Shown: positions 1 to 5,092 of the stretch, in pieces
Numbering within the stretch: position 1 is the first letter of the stretch
Layout of the letters: every line of letters begins with the position of its first letter
Assembly: GCA_041907145.1 (NCBI GenBank)
Contig: JAYRHW010000127.1
Coordinates: 1-6,679, forward strand
Length of the DNA stretch: 6,679 bases
Reading direction: 5' to 3'
Origin: JAFLCA01 sp041907145
GTDB taxonomy: Bacteria > Bdellovibrionota_C > UBA2361 > JAFLCA01
Made by a program: the position numbers and the translations under genes
The notes under the pieces: generated by a model
Seen by the model: the letters and a program-made list of their open reading frames with translations, nothing else
Told to the model about the DNA's origin: nothing
The model's database searches: none

Positions 1-1
1 C

Positions 2-130
2 CACGAAGAAGAAGAGTATATATTCTCCTTTAACGCGATTTGCCGTCACTTGGGCTTCGATCCTGAGAAGACTCGGCATTCGATTATTCACGCTACACAT
101 CGTATCAGCACACGCCGTAGAGCGGCGTAG
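2..130 (+). CDS. C-terminal fragment of a small conserved hypothetical protein
   Basis: The 5' end lies outside the window; 42 codons remain before a TAG stop at 128-130. The visible protein begins with an acidic run (HEEEE), followed by YIFSFNAICRHLGFDPE and an Arg-rich tail ending RRRAA. The pattern FSFxxIC..LGfDPexxR resembles a small acidic protein I recall as common in deltaproteobacterial genomes, where it usually reads W-x-FSFeniCe-LGLDPdylR. Its function is not known to me, and no catalytic motif is visible. It is the only gene on the plus strand and runs convergently toward the DUF465 gene. A hairpin lies just after the stop. The family assignment rests on recognition of the short motif. 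Confidence 0.7.
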   Translation, partial: HEEEEYIFSFNAICRHLGFDPEKTRHSIIHATHRISTRRRAA

Positions 131-148
131 TATCACCGTTAGCGCGAC

Positions 149-184
149 AGAGCCCGGCTTAGAAGTATTCTGAGCCCGGGCTCT
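149..184 (+). terminator. Strong hairpin after the plus-strand gene, without a U-tract
   Basis: AGAGCCCGG at 149-157 pairs perfectly with CCGGGCTCT at 176-184. Inside it, CTTAGAA (158-164) pairs with TTCTGAG (168-174) with one G-U, leaving a three-base loop and a single bulged C at 175. This gives a stem of about 16 bp starting 18 bases after the stop codon of the plus-strand gene. No T-run follows on either strand, so it is not a textbook intrinsic terminator. It may still stop transcription or protect the 3' end of the mRNA. Confidence 0.5.
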
Positions 185-212
185 TGCGCTCCGCCCGCGA
201 GCGCTGCGAATC

Positions 213-239
213 AAAAAAAAGGGCCGCATCGCGCGGCCC
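213..239 (-). terminator. Rho-independent terminator of the DUF465 gene
   Basis: GGGCCGC (221-227) and GCGGCCC (233-239) form a perfect 7-bp GC-only stem around the five-base loop ATCGC. Read on the minus strand, the stem is followed at once by eight T residues (the A-run at 213-220). It lies 24 bases after the stop of the minus-strand DUF465 gene, which is the classical position. Read on the plus strand there is no T-run, so it acts in one direction only. Confidence 0.9.
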
Positions 240-263
240 CTAATACAATCGCTAATCAAAAGA

Positions 264-491
264 TTATGCGGCTGGTCTACTCTCGGCGAGCAGAGCCATC
301 ATTTTATCCTTTCCATGCAGTTTACGACGTTTAAGGCGCTTGGCTTCTAGCTCCTCCTGAACCGTGAGAAAGCCCCTTCTCTCCAGGGACAAAAGTTTGT
401 CTTCCATGGCTAGGTGCTCTTCGTATAGTCGTCGCAGTTGAGCATTTGAGTGTATTGCTTGCCTGATTTGCTCGCGTTCTGCATTTTCCAT
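264..491 (-). CDS. DUF465 / YdcH-like small helical protein
   Basis: This 75-residue, highly charged protein has the layout of the YdcH-like DUF465 family. An N-terminal helix leads to YEEHLAMEDKLLSLERRGFL (residues 23-42), then a Thr-start helix with EELEAKRLKRRKLHGKDKM (residues 46-64). The family hallmarks are a His followed by L/M-(E/D) in the first helix and the LK..KL..KD motif in the second. Such proteins are about 70-80 residues and form a short antiparallel helical hairpin or coiled coil; their cellular role is not established. The ATG at 491 is supported by a consensus AGGAGG at 499-504 with 7-base spacing. The gene has its own promoter at 676-705 and its own terminator at 213-239, so it appears to be a monocistronic unit separate from the tol-pal cluster. 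SlyX is a similar-sized alternative, but the KL..KD signature fits DUF465 better. Confidence 0.85.
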   Translation of the reverse strand: MENAEREQIRQAIHSNAQLRRLYEEHLAMEDKLLSLERRGFLTVQEELEAKRLKRRKLHGKDKMMALLAESRPAA

Positions 492-823
492 GCGTATGCC
501 TCCTAATGGTTAAAACAAACGACAGGCCGACACTTTGCCATTGGGACAAAGGCCAGCATTGATAACGAAAATGAATGATATACGCGGCTGATATTTCCGC
601 AGTTTAGAGAGGGCGCCCCAGGGCTGAGAATTAGCGAAATTGAACGTTTCACGCGCAGCTTTTGCTTCTTTCTATATTGTAAGAAGGGGGACGAAGGAGT
701 GTCAAAAAAAATTCAATCAACCGGCAGGATGCTTTGAATTCACTACGGAAAAAATTTTTAGAACCGGGGTTAGATGTCTGGTTGAATGATCATTCTAACG
801 GTCAGTCTCGTAAGAGTCCGATA
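492..823. other. Intergenic region holding the promoter and leader of the DUF465 gene
   Basis: This is a 332-base stretch with no convincing gene. From the right it holds a perfect 12-bp palindrome (784-795), an A/T-rich stretch (about 745-760), the sigma70-type promoter (676-705) and the predicted leader (about 669-492). Within the leader, CTTTG (533-537) and CAAAG (547-551) form a small hairpin whose base can be extended by GGC (526-528) with GCC (552-554). On the minus strand, a 49-codon open frame runs from a GTG at 652-650 to a TAG at 505-503 that overlaps the Shine-Dalgarno of the DUF465 gene. It has no good ribosome binding site, and I do not call it a gene. No terminator with a T-run was found directly after pgeF. 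Confidence 0.6.
676..705 (-). promoter_or_regulatory. Sigma70-type promoter for the DUF465 gene
   Basis: Read on the minus strand, a perfect -35 box TTGACA (700-705) is followed by an 18-base spacer (682-699) and a -10 box TACAAT (676-681), which matches five of six consensus bases. Transcription would start near 669, giving a leader of about 178 nt before the DUF465 start codon. A T-rich stretch lies immediately upstream of the -35 box. It is the best promoter match in the window and lies 118 bases downstream of the pgeF stop, so it uncouples the DUF465 gene from pgeF. Confidence 0.7.
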
Positions 824-1537
824 TTACACAATCACAAAAGTAAGATTCCTTCCGCTTGAGGCTCCGTCGCGGCGATAAGAGTGGAACTCTGAGTTAAAGA
901 TTGTGCATTCACTACTGACTTTGACGAGTTGGGATTTAACCCCCGCTCTTTTTAAGCTCTGCACGACGGTGCCTCGAATATCAAGATAGCTCCTGCCCTG
1001 CCGAATTTCGAATACGGCCTGGCCACCAAACTTCTCGAGGACTTCGGGACCCACTTCATATGCCGCAGCGCCAGCGCAGGGGCCTAGGGCTACCACAAGC
1101 GCATCTACCGGGCTGTACGGGGAGAAAAGCGACACCGCTCGCCGTTCGATTCCGGCACATACCCCGCGCCAGCCGGCGTGAAGAAGCGCGATATGCGAAT
1201 CACTTGCGATGATTATAGGCAGACAGTCGGCAGTGCGGATGCCAAAGGCTATCCTGCCCGCATGCCCCCCAATTCTACGCGGGATAAACCAGCCATCAGC
1301 TTTTAGGCGCGGCGAGAGTTTACCGATATCGCCAACCTCCACAATCTCAGGACCGTGGACTTGCTCGAGTTGGAAGAGCGACTCAACCGCGAATGCAGCT
1401 CTAAAGGCCCCGCTCGAATTTTCTGAACTTGCGGCGGCAAAATCCAATCCTCCGGTTAGAAATCCATGCTCCACGCCTTGCTCGACGAGCTCGGGGCATT
1501 CTTCGTACTCGAGCTGCCCGATGGAGCGACGAATCAC
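824..1537 (-). CDS. pgeF: Peptidoglycan editing factor PgeF (YfiH, laccase-domain family)
   Basis: The 237-residue product is full length for the YfiH/PgeF family (Cu-oxidase_4, 'multicopper polyphenol oxidase' fold). The metal-site motifs are all present: QVHG with His61, RTADCLP with Cys105, and HAGWRG with His120. Further family blocks are ADGWF (80-84), LGPCAGAAAYEVG (151-163) and FHSYRRDGASSGRNLTF (218-234). In E. coli, PgeF is a cytoplasmic enzyme that removes L-Ser misincorporated for L-Ala in the UDP-MurNAc peptide precursor; older 'laccase' or purine-nucleoside activities are also reported for homologues. The start is a GTG in a GTGA overlap of four bases with the rluD stop, preceded by a purine-rich GAGGGAGAG, so translation is probably coupled to rluD. 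It is the last gene of the cpoB-ribF-rluD-pgeF run. The same rluD-pgeF adjacency exists in E. coli. Confidence 0.93.
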   Translation of the reverse strand: MIRRSIGQLEYEECPELVEQGVEHGFLTGGLDFAAASSENSSGAFRAAFAVESLFQLEQVHGPEIVEVGDIGKLSPRLKADGWFIPRRIGGHAGRIAFGIRTADCLPIIIASDSHIALLHAGWRGVCAGIERRAVSLFSPYSPVDALVVALGPCAGAAAYEVGPEVLEKFGGQAVFEIRQGRSYLDIRGTVVQSLKRAGVKSQLVKVSSECTIFNSEFHSYRRDGASSGRNLTFVIV

Positions 1538-2526
1538 GCCTCTCCCTCGCTGCGGAATACTCGCAGCAGTTTCTGAAAATCTTCCGGCAGCGGGGCCTCG
1601 AACGACAGTTTCCGCGCGTCTACCGGATGCAAGAAGGAAAGCTTAGCGGCATGGAGCGCCTGACGGCCGAATTTCTGAGCGGCTATCCTAAGCCTCACGG
1701 GAAGCCCCTCAAAGGTTCCGTACGTAAGGTCTCCTATGACCGGAGCGCCGATATGATCCATATGTACTCGGATTTGATGAGTCCGTCCCGTTTCGAGGCG
1801 GACTTGGACCAGACAGCCGTGCTGCAAGCGCTCGATAACATGCCAATGCGTTACCGCCGGCTTACCACCGGACTGTACCACCGCCATGCGCTTTCGATGA
1901 TGGGGATCACGGCCGATATTCCCTTCAATCTTTCCATCGTCAGCGGTATTGATAGGCCGAAGGGACCGAGGAGTTCGAAATACCAAGGCGCGATATTCAC
2001 GCCCGATACTGCGCCTGGCAAACTGCTCGGCCAGTACGGCGTGGGCCGAGACTGTCTTTGCCACTACGACTACTCCAGTCGTGTCACGATCAAGGCGATG
2101 GACGATGCCGGGGCGCGCCCCACGTCGAAACAATTCCGGCGCCCCTTTTCCGAAATGATGAACCAGTGCGTTTACCAGTGTCTTGGTCTTATTTCCGGCG
2201 CCTGGATGCATACTGAGCCCGGCAGGCTTATTGATCACGATGAGCTGATCGTCCTCATACAACACATGAAGCGGGACTTCGTAGGCTGCCAGATTATCCG
2301 CCTCAGCTTCCAGCAGCTCGGCGGATATCTCCGCTCCGGGCTTGACAGGTAAGCCGGCCTTCTCGGCGAATTTGCCGTTAACAGAAACGCATTTTGCTTC
2401 GATAAGAAGCTTTATTTGAGAGCGCGTCGGCGGACCCTCCATTCCGCTCTGCTGAATATGAGACTCCAATATCCGATCGAGGCGCTCCGGCGCCTCGCCC
2501 TGGTATCTGAACAAGAACTTGGTCAT
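1534..2526 (-). CDS. rluD: 23S rRNA pseudouridine synthase, RluA/RluC/RluD family
   Basis: This 330-residue enzyme has the two-domain layout of RluD/RluC. An S4-like RNA-binding domain covers about residues 14-75 (TRSQIKLLIEAKCVSVNG at 34-51). The RluA-type catalytic domain runs from about 85 to the end. Catalytic-domain motifs are VLYEDDQLIVINKPAGLSMH (88-107), GIVHRLDRDTTGVVVVAK (140-157), with Asp146 as the expected catalytic nucleophile, and ETGRTHQIRVHM (245-256). E. coli RluD modifies U1911, U1915 and U1917 in helix 69 of 23S rRNA. The pairing with pgeF favours RluD over RluC, but the exact target cannot be read from sequence. The ATG overlaps the ribF stop by four bases (ATGA). No strong Shine-Dalgarno is visible, which fits translational coupling. 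The C-terminal codons carry the ribosome binding site of pgeF. Confidence 0.92.
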   Translation of the reverse strand: MTKFLFRYQGEAPERLDRILESHIQQSGMEGPPTRSQIKLLIEAKCVSVNGKFAEKAGLPVKPGAEISAELLEAEADNLAAYEVPLHVLYEDDQLIVINKPAGLSMHPGAGNKTKTLVNALVHHFGKGAPELFRRGARPGIVHRLDRDTTGVVVVAKTVSAHAVLAEQFARRSIGREYRALVFRTPRSLRPINTADDGKIEGNIGRDPHHRKRMAVVQSGGKPAVTHWHVIERLQHGCLVQVRLETGRTHQIRVHMDHIGAPVIGDLTYGTFEGLPVRLRIAAQKFGRQALHAAKLSFLHPVDARKLSFEAPLPEDFQKLLRVFRSEGEA

Positions 2527-3464
2527 GACAGCATCCGTCGGGCGTTTGCGATATCGTTCACGATCTGCGCGCGCAGTTCCTCTATGCCGGCGAACCGAAT
2601 CTCGTCCCGCAGTCTTGCTTTGAACTGCAGGGCCATATGCCCGCCATAGAGGGAATCGCCGGGAAAGTCCAATAAGTGGGCCTCGAGCTGGAGCCCCTTT
2701 CCCGAAAAGGTGGGACGCATACCGATATTTCCGACGAATTTGAATACCCCCTGAGGAACCTCGGCGAACCCCGCGTAGACACCCGGCCGCGGCAAAACTT
2801 GTCGATTCACATGCAGGTTAGCAGTGGGGAAACCAATTTGACGGCCCCGCTGGTCTCCGGCAATCACCGTGGAGGCATAGGTGAAGGGACGCCCCAGCAT
2901 CTTCTCCGCGATCTGCAATTCACCGCCTTCAATGAGGCTACGAATCCGGCGCGACGATATCACCTCTCCTGATTCGGCTAGGAACGGAATCTCGCGACAA
3001 CTGCGGCCCAAGCTGCCTAGTGCAGCCTTGATAAACTCTGGGGTACCTTCCCTATTATGTCCCACTCGGGCATCCGGCCCAATCACCAGCGTTCTAGTAT
3101 TAAGTCGTTGAATGAGAATTTCCTCGATAAAGCGCTGGGCAGTGAGGGACGCAAACTCCTTCGTGAAGCGGATCGCATGAAAAATATCTATGCCAAATTC
3201 GCTCATAAAGCGCAGCTTCTGCCGCGACGTAGTGATCTGCGGCAGGCGCGGAGCCTTGCCCAACACTACTCCCGGGTGAGGATAGAATGAAACCAATACG
3301 GAGCAGGCGCCGGGCCCCAGTCTCTTCTTTTCTTCCGCCACAGCACGAAGCAACTGTTGGTGTCCCAAATGAAGACCATCAAAATTACCCAAGGTAACCG
3401 CGCAGGCCCGCCCGGCGATGCAACGCCGTACCGACTGACGACAGAGCAAGGTAGATGCGGGCAT
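2523..3464 (-). CDS. ribF: Bifunctional riboflavin kinase / FAD synthetase RibF
   Basis: The enzyme phosphorylates riboflavin to FMN and adenylylates FMN to FAD in the cytoplasm. The N-terminal nucleotidyltransferase domain (about 15-185) shows TLGNFDGLHLGHQQLL (24-39), which includes the HxGH signature, then FYPHPGVVL (60-68) and SSRRIRSLIEGG (170-181). The C-terminal riboflavin kinase domain (about 187-310) shows GRQIGFPTANL (207-217), GVYAG (228-232), NIGMRPTF (246-253) and EAHLLDF (261-267) with the conserved Glu261. At 313 residues it is normal length. I chose the ATG at 3464 over the in-frame TTG at 3482 because AGGGG lies 7 bases before the ATG and the TTG would overlap cpoB. One oddity is IGPDARVGHNREG (128-140), where E. 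coli RibF has a D-F-R-F-G pattern; both phenylalanines are replaced by Ala and Val. It is overlapped by rluD at its 3' end. Confidence 0.93.
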   Translation of the reverse strand: MPASTLLCRQSVRRCIAGRACAVTLGNFDGLHLGHQQLLRAVAEEKKRLGPGACSVLVSFYPHPGVVLGKAPRLPQITTSRQKLRFMSEFGIDIFHAIRFTKEFASLTAQRFIEEILIQRLNTRTLVIGPDARVGHNREGTPEFIKAALGSLGRSCREIPFLAESGEVISSRRIRSLIEGGELQIAEKMLGRPFTYASTVIAGDQRGRQIGFPTANLHVNRQVLPRPGVYAGFAEVPQGVFKFVGNIGMRPTFSGKGLQLEAHLLDFPGDSLYGGHMALQFKARLRDEIRFAGIEELRAQIVNDIANARRMLS

Positions 3465-3471
3465 ACCGCCG

Positions 3472-3476
3472 CCCCT
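3472..3476 (-). promoter_or_regulatory. Shine-Dalgarno AGGGG that fixes the ribF start
   Basis: On the minus strand AGGGG (3476 to 3472) sits 7 bases before the ATG at 3464 and overlaps the TAG stop of cpoB (3477-3475). It supports the ATG over the TTG 18 bases upstream, and ribosomes finishing cpoB would be placed directly on it. Confidence 0.6.
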
Positions 3477-4215
3477 AGGCAACGTCTTTGAGTCGCTCCT
3501 TGGCTCGCTCAGCCTCGGCGGACTTCGGGTATTGAGAAATCAGCTTTTTGAAAATGAGTGCAGCTGTTTTGGAGTCGCCAAGACGCACCAGCACCGACCC
3601 TTGCCTGAGCAGCGCCAATGGCACGCGAGGGTGTTTTGGGAATCTAGTGGTCATATCATGGTACGCACCTAAAGCCTCCTTATTGCTACCAAGGCCGTCA
3701 TAGGCCACCCCGCTCCAGAACTGCGTAAGCGCGGCCACATCCCCGCCGCGCCCTGCGTCATACGCCAGAGCAAACTTCTGCAAGCTGCCGGTGTAGCTGC
3801 CAGTCCGCAGCATTTCGAGCCCGTCACCAAGAGGCCCTGCCACCTCTGGCGGCCATGAGCTCACATTCGCCTCATCCTCATCGAGTGCGGCGGCCGGAAC
3901 TATAGGCGGAGGAGGCACACGGCGCTTGAGGTTAGAGAGGTCGGTTTTTAGATTACTAAGGTCGGCGCTAAGCTGGGTGTTCTGAGAATGCTCAAGCTCC
4001 TCGACTCGACCAATCAGTTGGCGAAGCTGCACCTCAAGCGCTGCAAGCTGGGTAGTCTGCGAGGCATTAAGCGCGCGCATATCATTGACCGAGCCTGAAA
4101 GTTTTTGGATGTCCTCCTTCGTCGCTATGGACGGAGCACAAGCACTTAGAGAGAGAGCAAAACAGATAGTTAATATCGAGATACGAGCTATCGACCAAAG
4201 GCAGAGCCATCTCAT
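3475..4215 (-). CDS. cpoB: CpoB/YbgF-type Tol-Pal periplasmic protein, predicted lipoprotein
   Basis: The 246-residue product starts with a basic n-region and a hydrophobic segment ending in the lipobox LSAC. Cys26 would be lipidated, and Ala-Pro follows it, with no Asp retention signal, so the outer membrane is the likely site. Residues about 34-98 form a heptad-like coiled coil rich in Leu, Gln and Asn. A Pro-rich linker follows (VPPPPIVPAAA, 100-110), and a C-terminal TPR-like region covers about 125-245 (GLEMLRTGSYTGSLQKFALA; AYHDMTTRFPKHPRVPLALL; AALIFKKLISQYPKSAEAER). This coiled-coil plus TPR layout and the place directly after pal identify YbgF/CpoB. In E. coli that protein binds TolA and links PBP1B to outer-membrane constriction. 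The ATG at 4215 has AAAGG 7 bases upstream. A longer frame from a TTG at 4272 is rejected because it would start inside the terminator after pal. E. coli CpoB is soluble, so the lipobox is a difference. Confidence 0.88.
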   Translation of the reverse strand: MRWLCLWSIARISILTICFALSLSACAPSIATKEDIQKLSGSVNDMRALNASQTTQLAALEVQLRQLIGRVEELEHSQNTQLSADLSNLKTDLSNLKRRVPPPPIVPAAALDEDEANVSSWPPEVAGPLGDGLEMLRTGSYTGSLQKFALAYDAGRGGDVAALTQFWSGVAYDGLGSNKEALGAYHDMTTRFPKHPRVPLALLRQGSVLVRLGDSKTAALIFKKLISQYPKSAEAERAKERLKDVA

Positions 4216-4270
4216 AATTTGACCTTTTAGCACAACAAACCAGAACGCAGAGCAACAAGAAACCAGAAAC

Positions 4271-4309
4271 AAAAAAGCCGGAGCCGCTCGAAACGAGACA
4301 GCCCCGGCT
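4271..4309 (-). terminator. Rho-independent terminator between pal and cpoB
   Basis: On the minus strand AGCCGG pairs with CCGGCT (4304-4309 with 4276-4281). The stem continues inward through an imperfect GC-rich section to CTCG-TTT-CGAG, and six T residues follow (the A-run at 4271-4276). It begins about 20 bases after the pal stop and ends 55 bases before the cpoB start. It should stop or attenuate transcription out of pal, leaving cpoB and ribF-rluD-pgeF to readthrough or to a promoter in the 55-base gap. No clear promoter was seen in that gap. Confidence 0.85.
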
Positions 4310-4328
4310 CTTATAACGCGGAACCTGA

Positions 4329-4775
4329 CTACTTCACTGCGAAGTGATCGCGGCGGTTCTTAGCCCAGGCTTCCTCGTTATGACGCGGATCGAGAGGCAA
4401 CTCTTCACCATAACTTACGGTGCTCATACGCTTCTCCTCGATACCGAGCGAGCGGTAAACATCGTAAGCGGCCCGAGCACGCTTAGCGCCAAGCGCCATG
4501 TTGTACTCATTGGTTCCCCGCTCATCGCAGTGACCTTCAATCTGAACTGTGCGGGCCGGATTGGCCTTCAGCCATTCAGCGTTCTTACTCAAAGTTGCTT
4601 GAGCAGCGGAGGTGATATCATACTTGTCAAAAGCGAAATTAATATCTCCAAGCTCACCGCCGGATGCAGCAAACGGCACGTTATCATCTGGACCGACCTT
4701 CTTCGTTCGGCAGGCGCAGCCCGCAAGAAATGAGGTCAGAACGATTGCCGTCAAAACAAGTTTCAAAATTCGCAT
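4329..4775 (-). CDS. pal: Peptidoglycan-associated lipoprotein Pal
   Basis: The 148-residue protein has a type II signal peptide (MRILKLVLTAIVLTSFLAGC) with lipobox LAGC and lipidated Cys20; Ala-Cys follows, consistent with outer-membrane sorting. After a short linker comes an OmpA-like peptidoglycan-binding domain: INFAFDKYDIT (45-55), VQIEGHCDERGTNEYNMALG (77-96), KRARAAYDVYRSLG (98-111), SYGEELPLDP (121-130) and the terminal NRRDHFAVK. GHCDERGTxEYN..LG is the classic Pal signature that contacts meso-diaminopimelate. Pal binds TolB and peptidoglycan and anchors the outer membrane. Its length is slightly below E. coli Pal because of a shorter linker. The ATG at 4775 has GGAGGG 10 bases upstream; the longer frame would need a TTG at 4799. 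It lies between tolB and cpoB, the usual order, but with a spacer before it and a terminator after it. Confidence 0.96.
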   Translation of the reverse strand: MRILKLVLTAIVLTSFLAGCACRTKKVGPDDNVPFAASGGELGDINFAFDKYDITSAAQATLSKNAEWLKANPARTVQIEGHCDERGTNEYNMALGAKRARAAYDVYRSLGIEEKRMSTVSYGEELPLDPRHNEEAWAKNRRDHFAVK

Positions 4776-5092
4776 AGTAAACCAACCCTCCACATTCAAA
4801 ATCTCGCGACTGCTATGGAACTTGAGTTTTCCCTCGCACCGCTGCGATTGGGGTAGACTCTAGAACATCAAATTATCTATAGCAATCGAATATTTAGCTA
4901 CTCCGCCACCAGATTCGGTGAGCGCCCACTCCGAGCACAACATCACGAACGCTGAAAGGATCCGGCGTTCAGCAGTTAAAGTGCTCGCAACATCAGCTCA
5001 CCAGACCAATCCGGCCGCCAGCAAGAAGTTAGTAATTTCACTCAATAGAATCAAGAGCCTAAATCTAAAAAGCCTGAATTTCTTCGAGTTAG
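4776..5092. other. 317-base tolB-pal spacer
   Basis: No gene can be supported here. On the minus strand it holds the pal Shine-Dalgarno (GGAGGG, 4786-4791) and two overlapping weak promoter-like arrangements at 4857-4885. It also has two mutually exclusive short hairpins: GAACGC/GCGTTC (4947-4952 with 4965-4970) and GCTGAA/TTCAGC (4951-4956 with 4968-4973). On the plus strand, a 9-base direct repeat AGCCTaAAT/AGCCTgAAT (5056-5064 and 5071-5079) has one mismatch and a 15-base period. No terminator with a T-run follows tolB. A plus-strand open frame from 4918 runs into tolB antisense and looks like chance. Confidence 0.6.
4857..4885 (-). promoter_or_regulatory. Weak candidate promoter for pal
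   Basis: On the minus strand TTGCTA (4880-4885) and TAGAGT (4857-4862), separated by 17 bases, match the sigma70 -35 and -10 boxes at four of six positions each. Within the same stretch GATAAT (4872-4877) is a better -10 match but lacks a good -35. Either would give a short pal leader of roughly 70-95 nt. The call rests mainly on the A/T-rich composition and on the length of the tolB-pal gap. Confidence 0.3.

Noticed and set aside
331..549. Second minus-strand frame of 72 codons overlapping the DUF465 gene
   Set aside because: It is an out-of-frame shadow; the DUF465 frame has the family motifs, a consensus ribosome binding site and a terminator.
557..585. Fur-box-like A/T-rich sequence (GATAACGAAAATGAATGAT) in the DUF465 leader
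   Set aside because: It matches the 19-base Fur consensus at only about 12 positions, lies about 90 bases downstream of the predicted transcript start, and has no iron-related gene nearby.
824..1537. Annotation of PgeF as a true copper laccase
   Set aside because: The conserved His/Cys/His set is the YfiH/PgeF pattern, and the established role in E. coli is peptidoglycan precursor editing. The laccase name is a legacy domain label.
1429..2352. Long plus-strand open frame of 307 codons antisense to rluD and pgeF
   Set aside because: It lies opposite well-supported rluD and pgeF. The translation has no recognisable domain, and long antisense frames are common opposite GC-rich codon-biased genes.
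4216..4272. TTG-initiated 19-residue N-terminal extension of CpoB
   Set aside because: It would begin inside the T-tract of the terminator and place extra residues before a complete lipoprotein signal peptide that has its own ATG and ribosome binding site.
4860..4946. Minus-strand open frame of 28 codons in the tolB-pal spacer
   Set aside because: It is very short, has no ribosome binding site or motif, and overlaps the promoter-like region.
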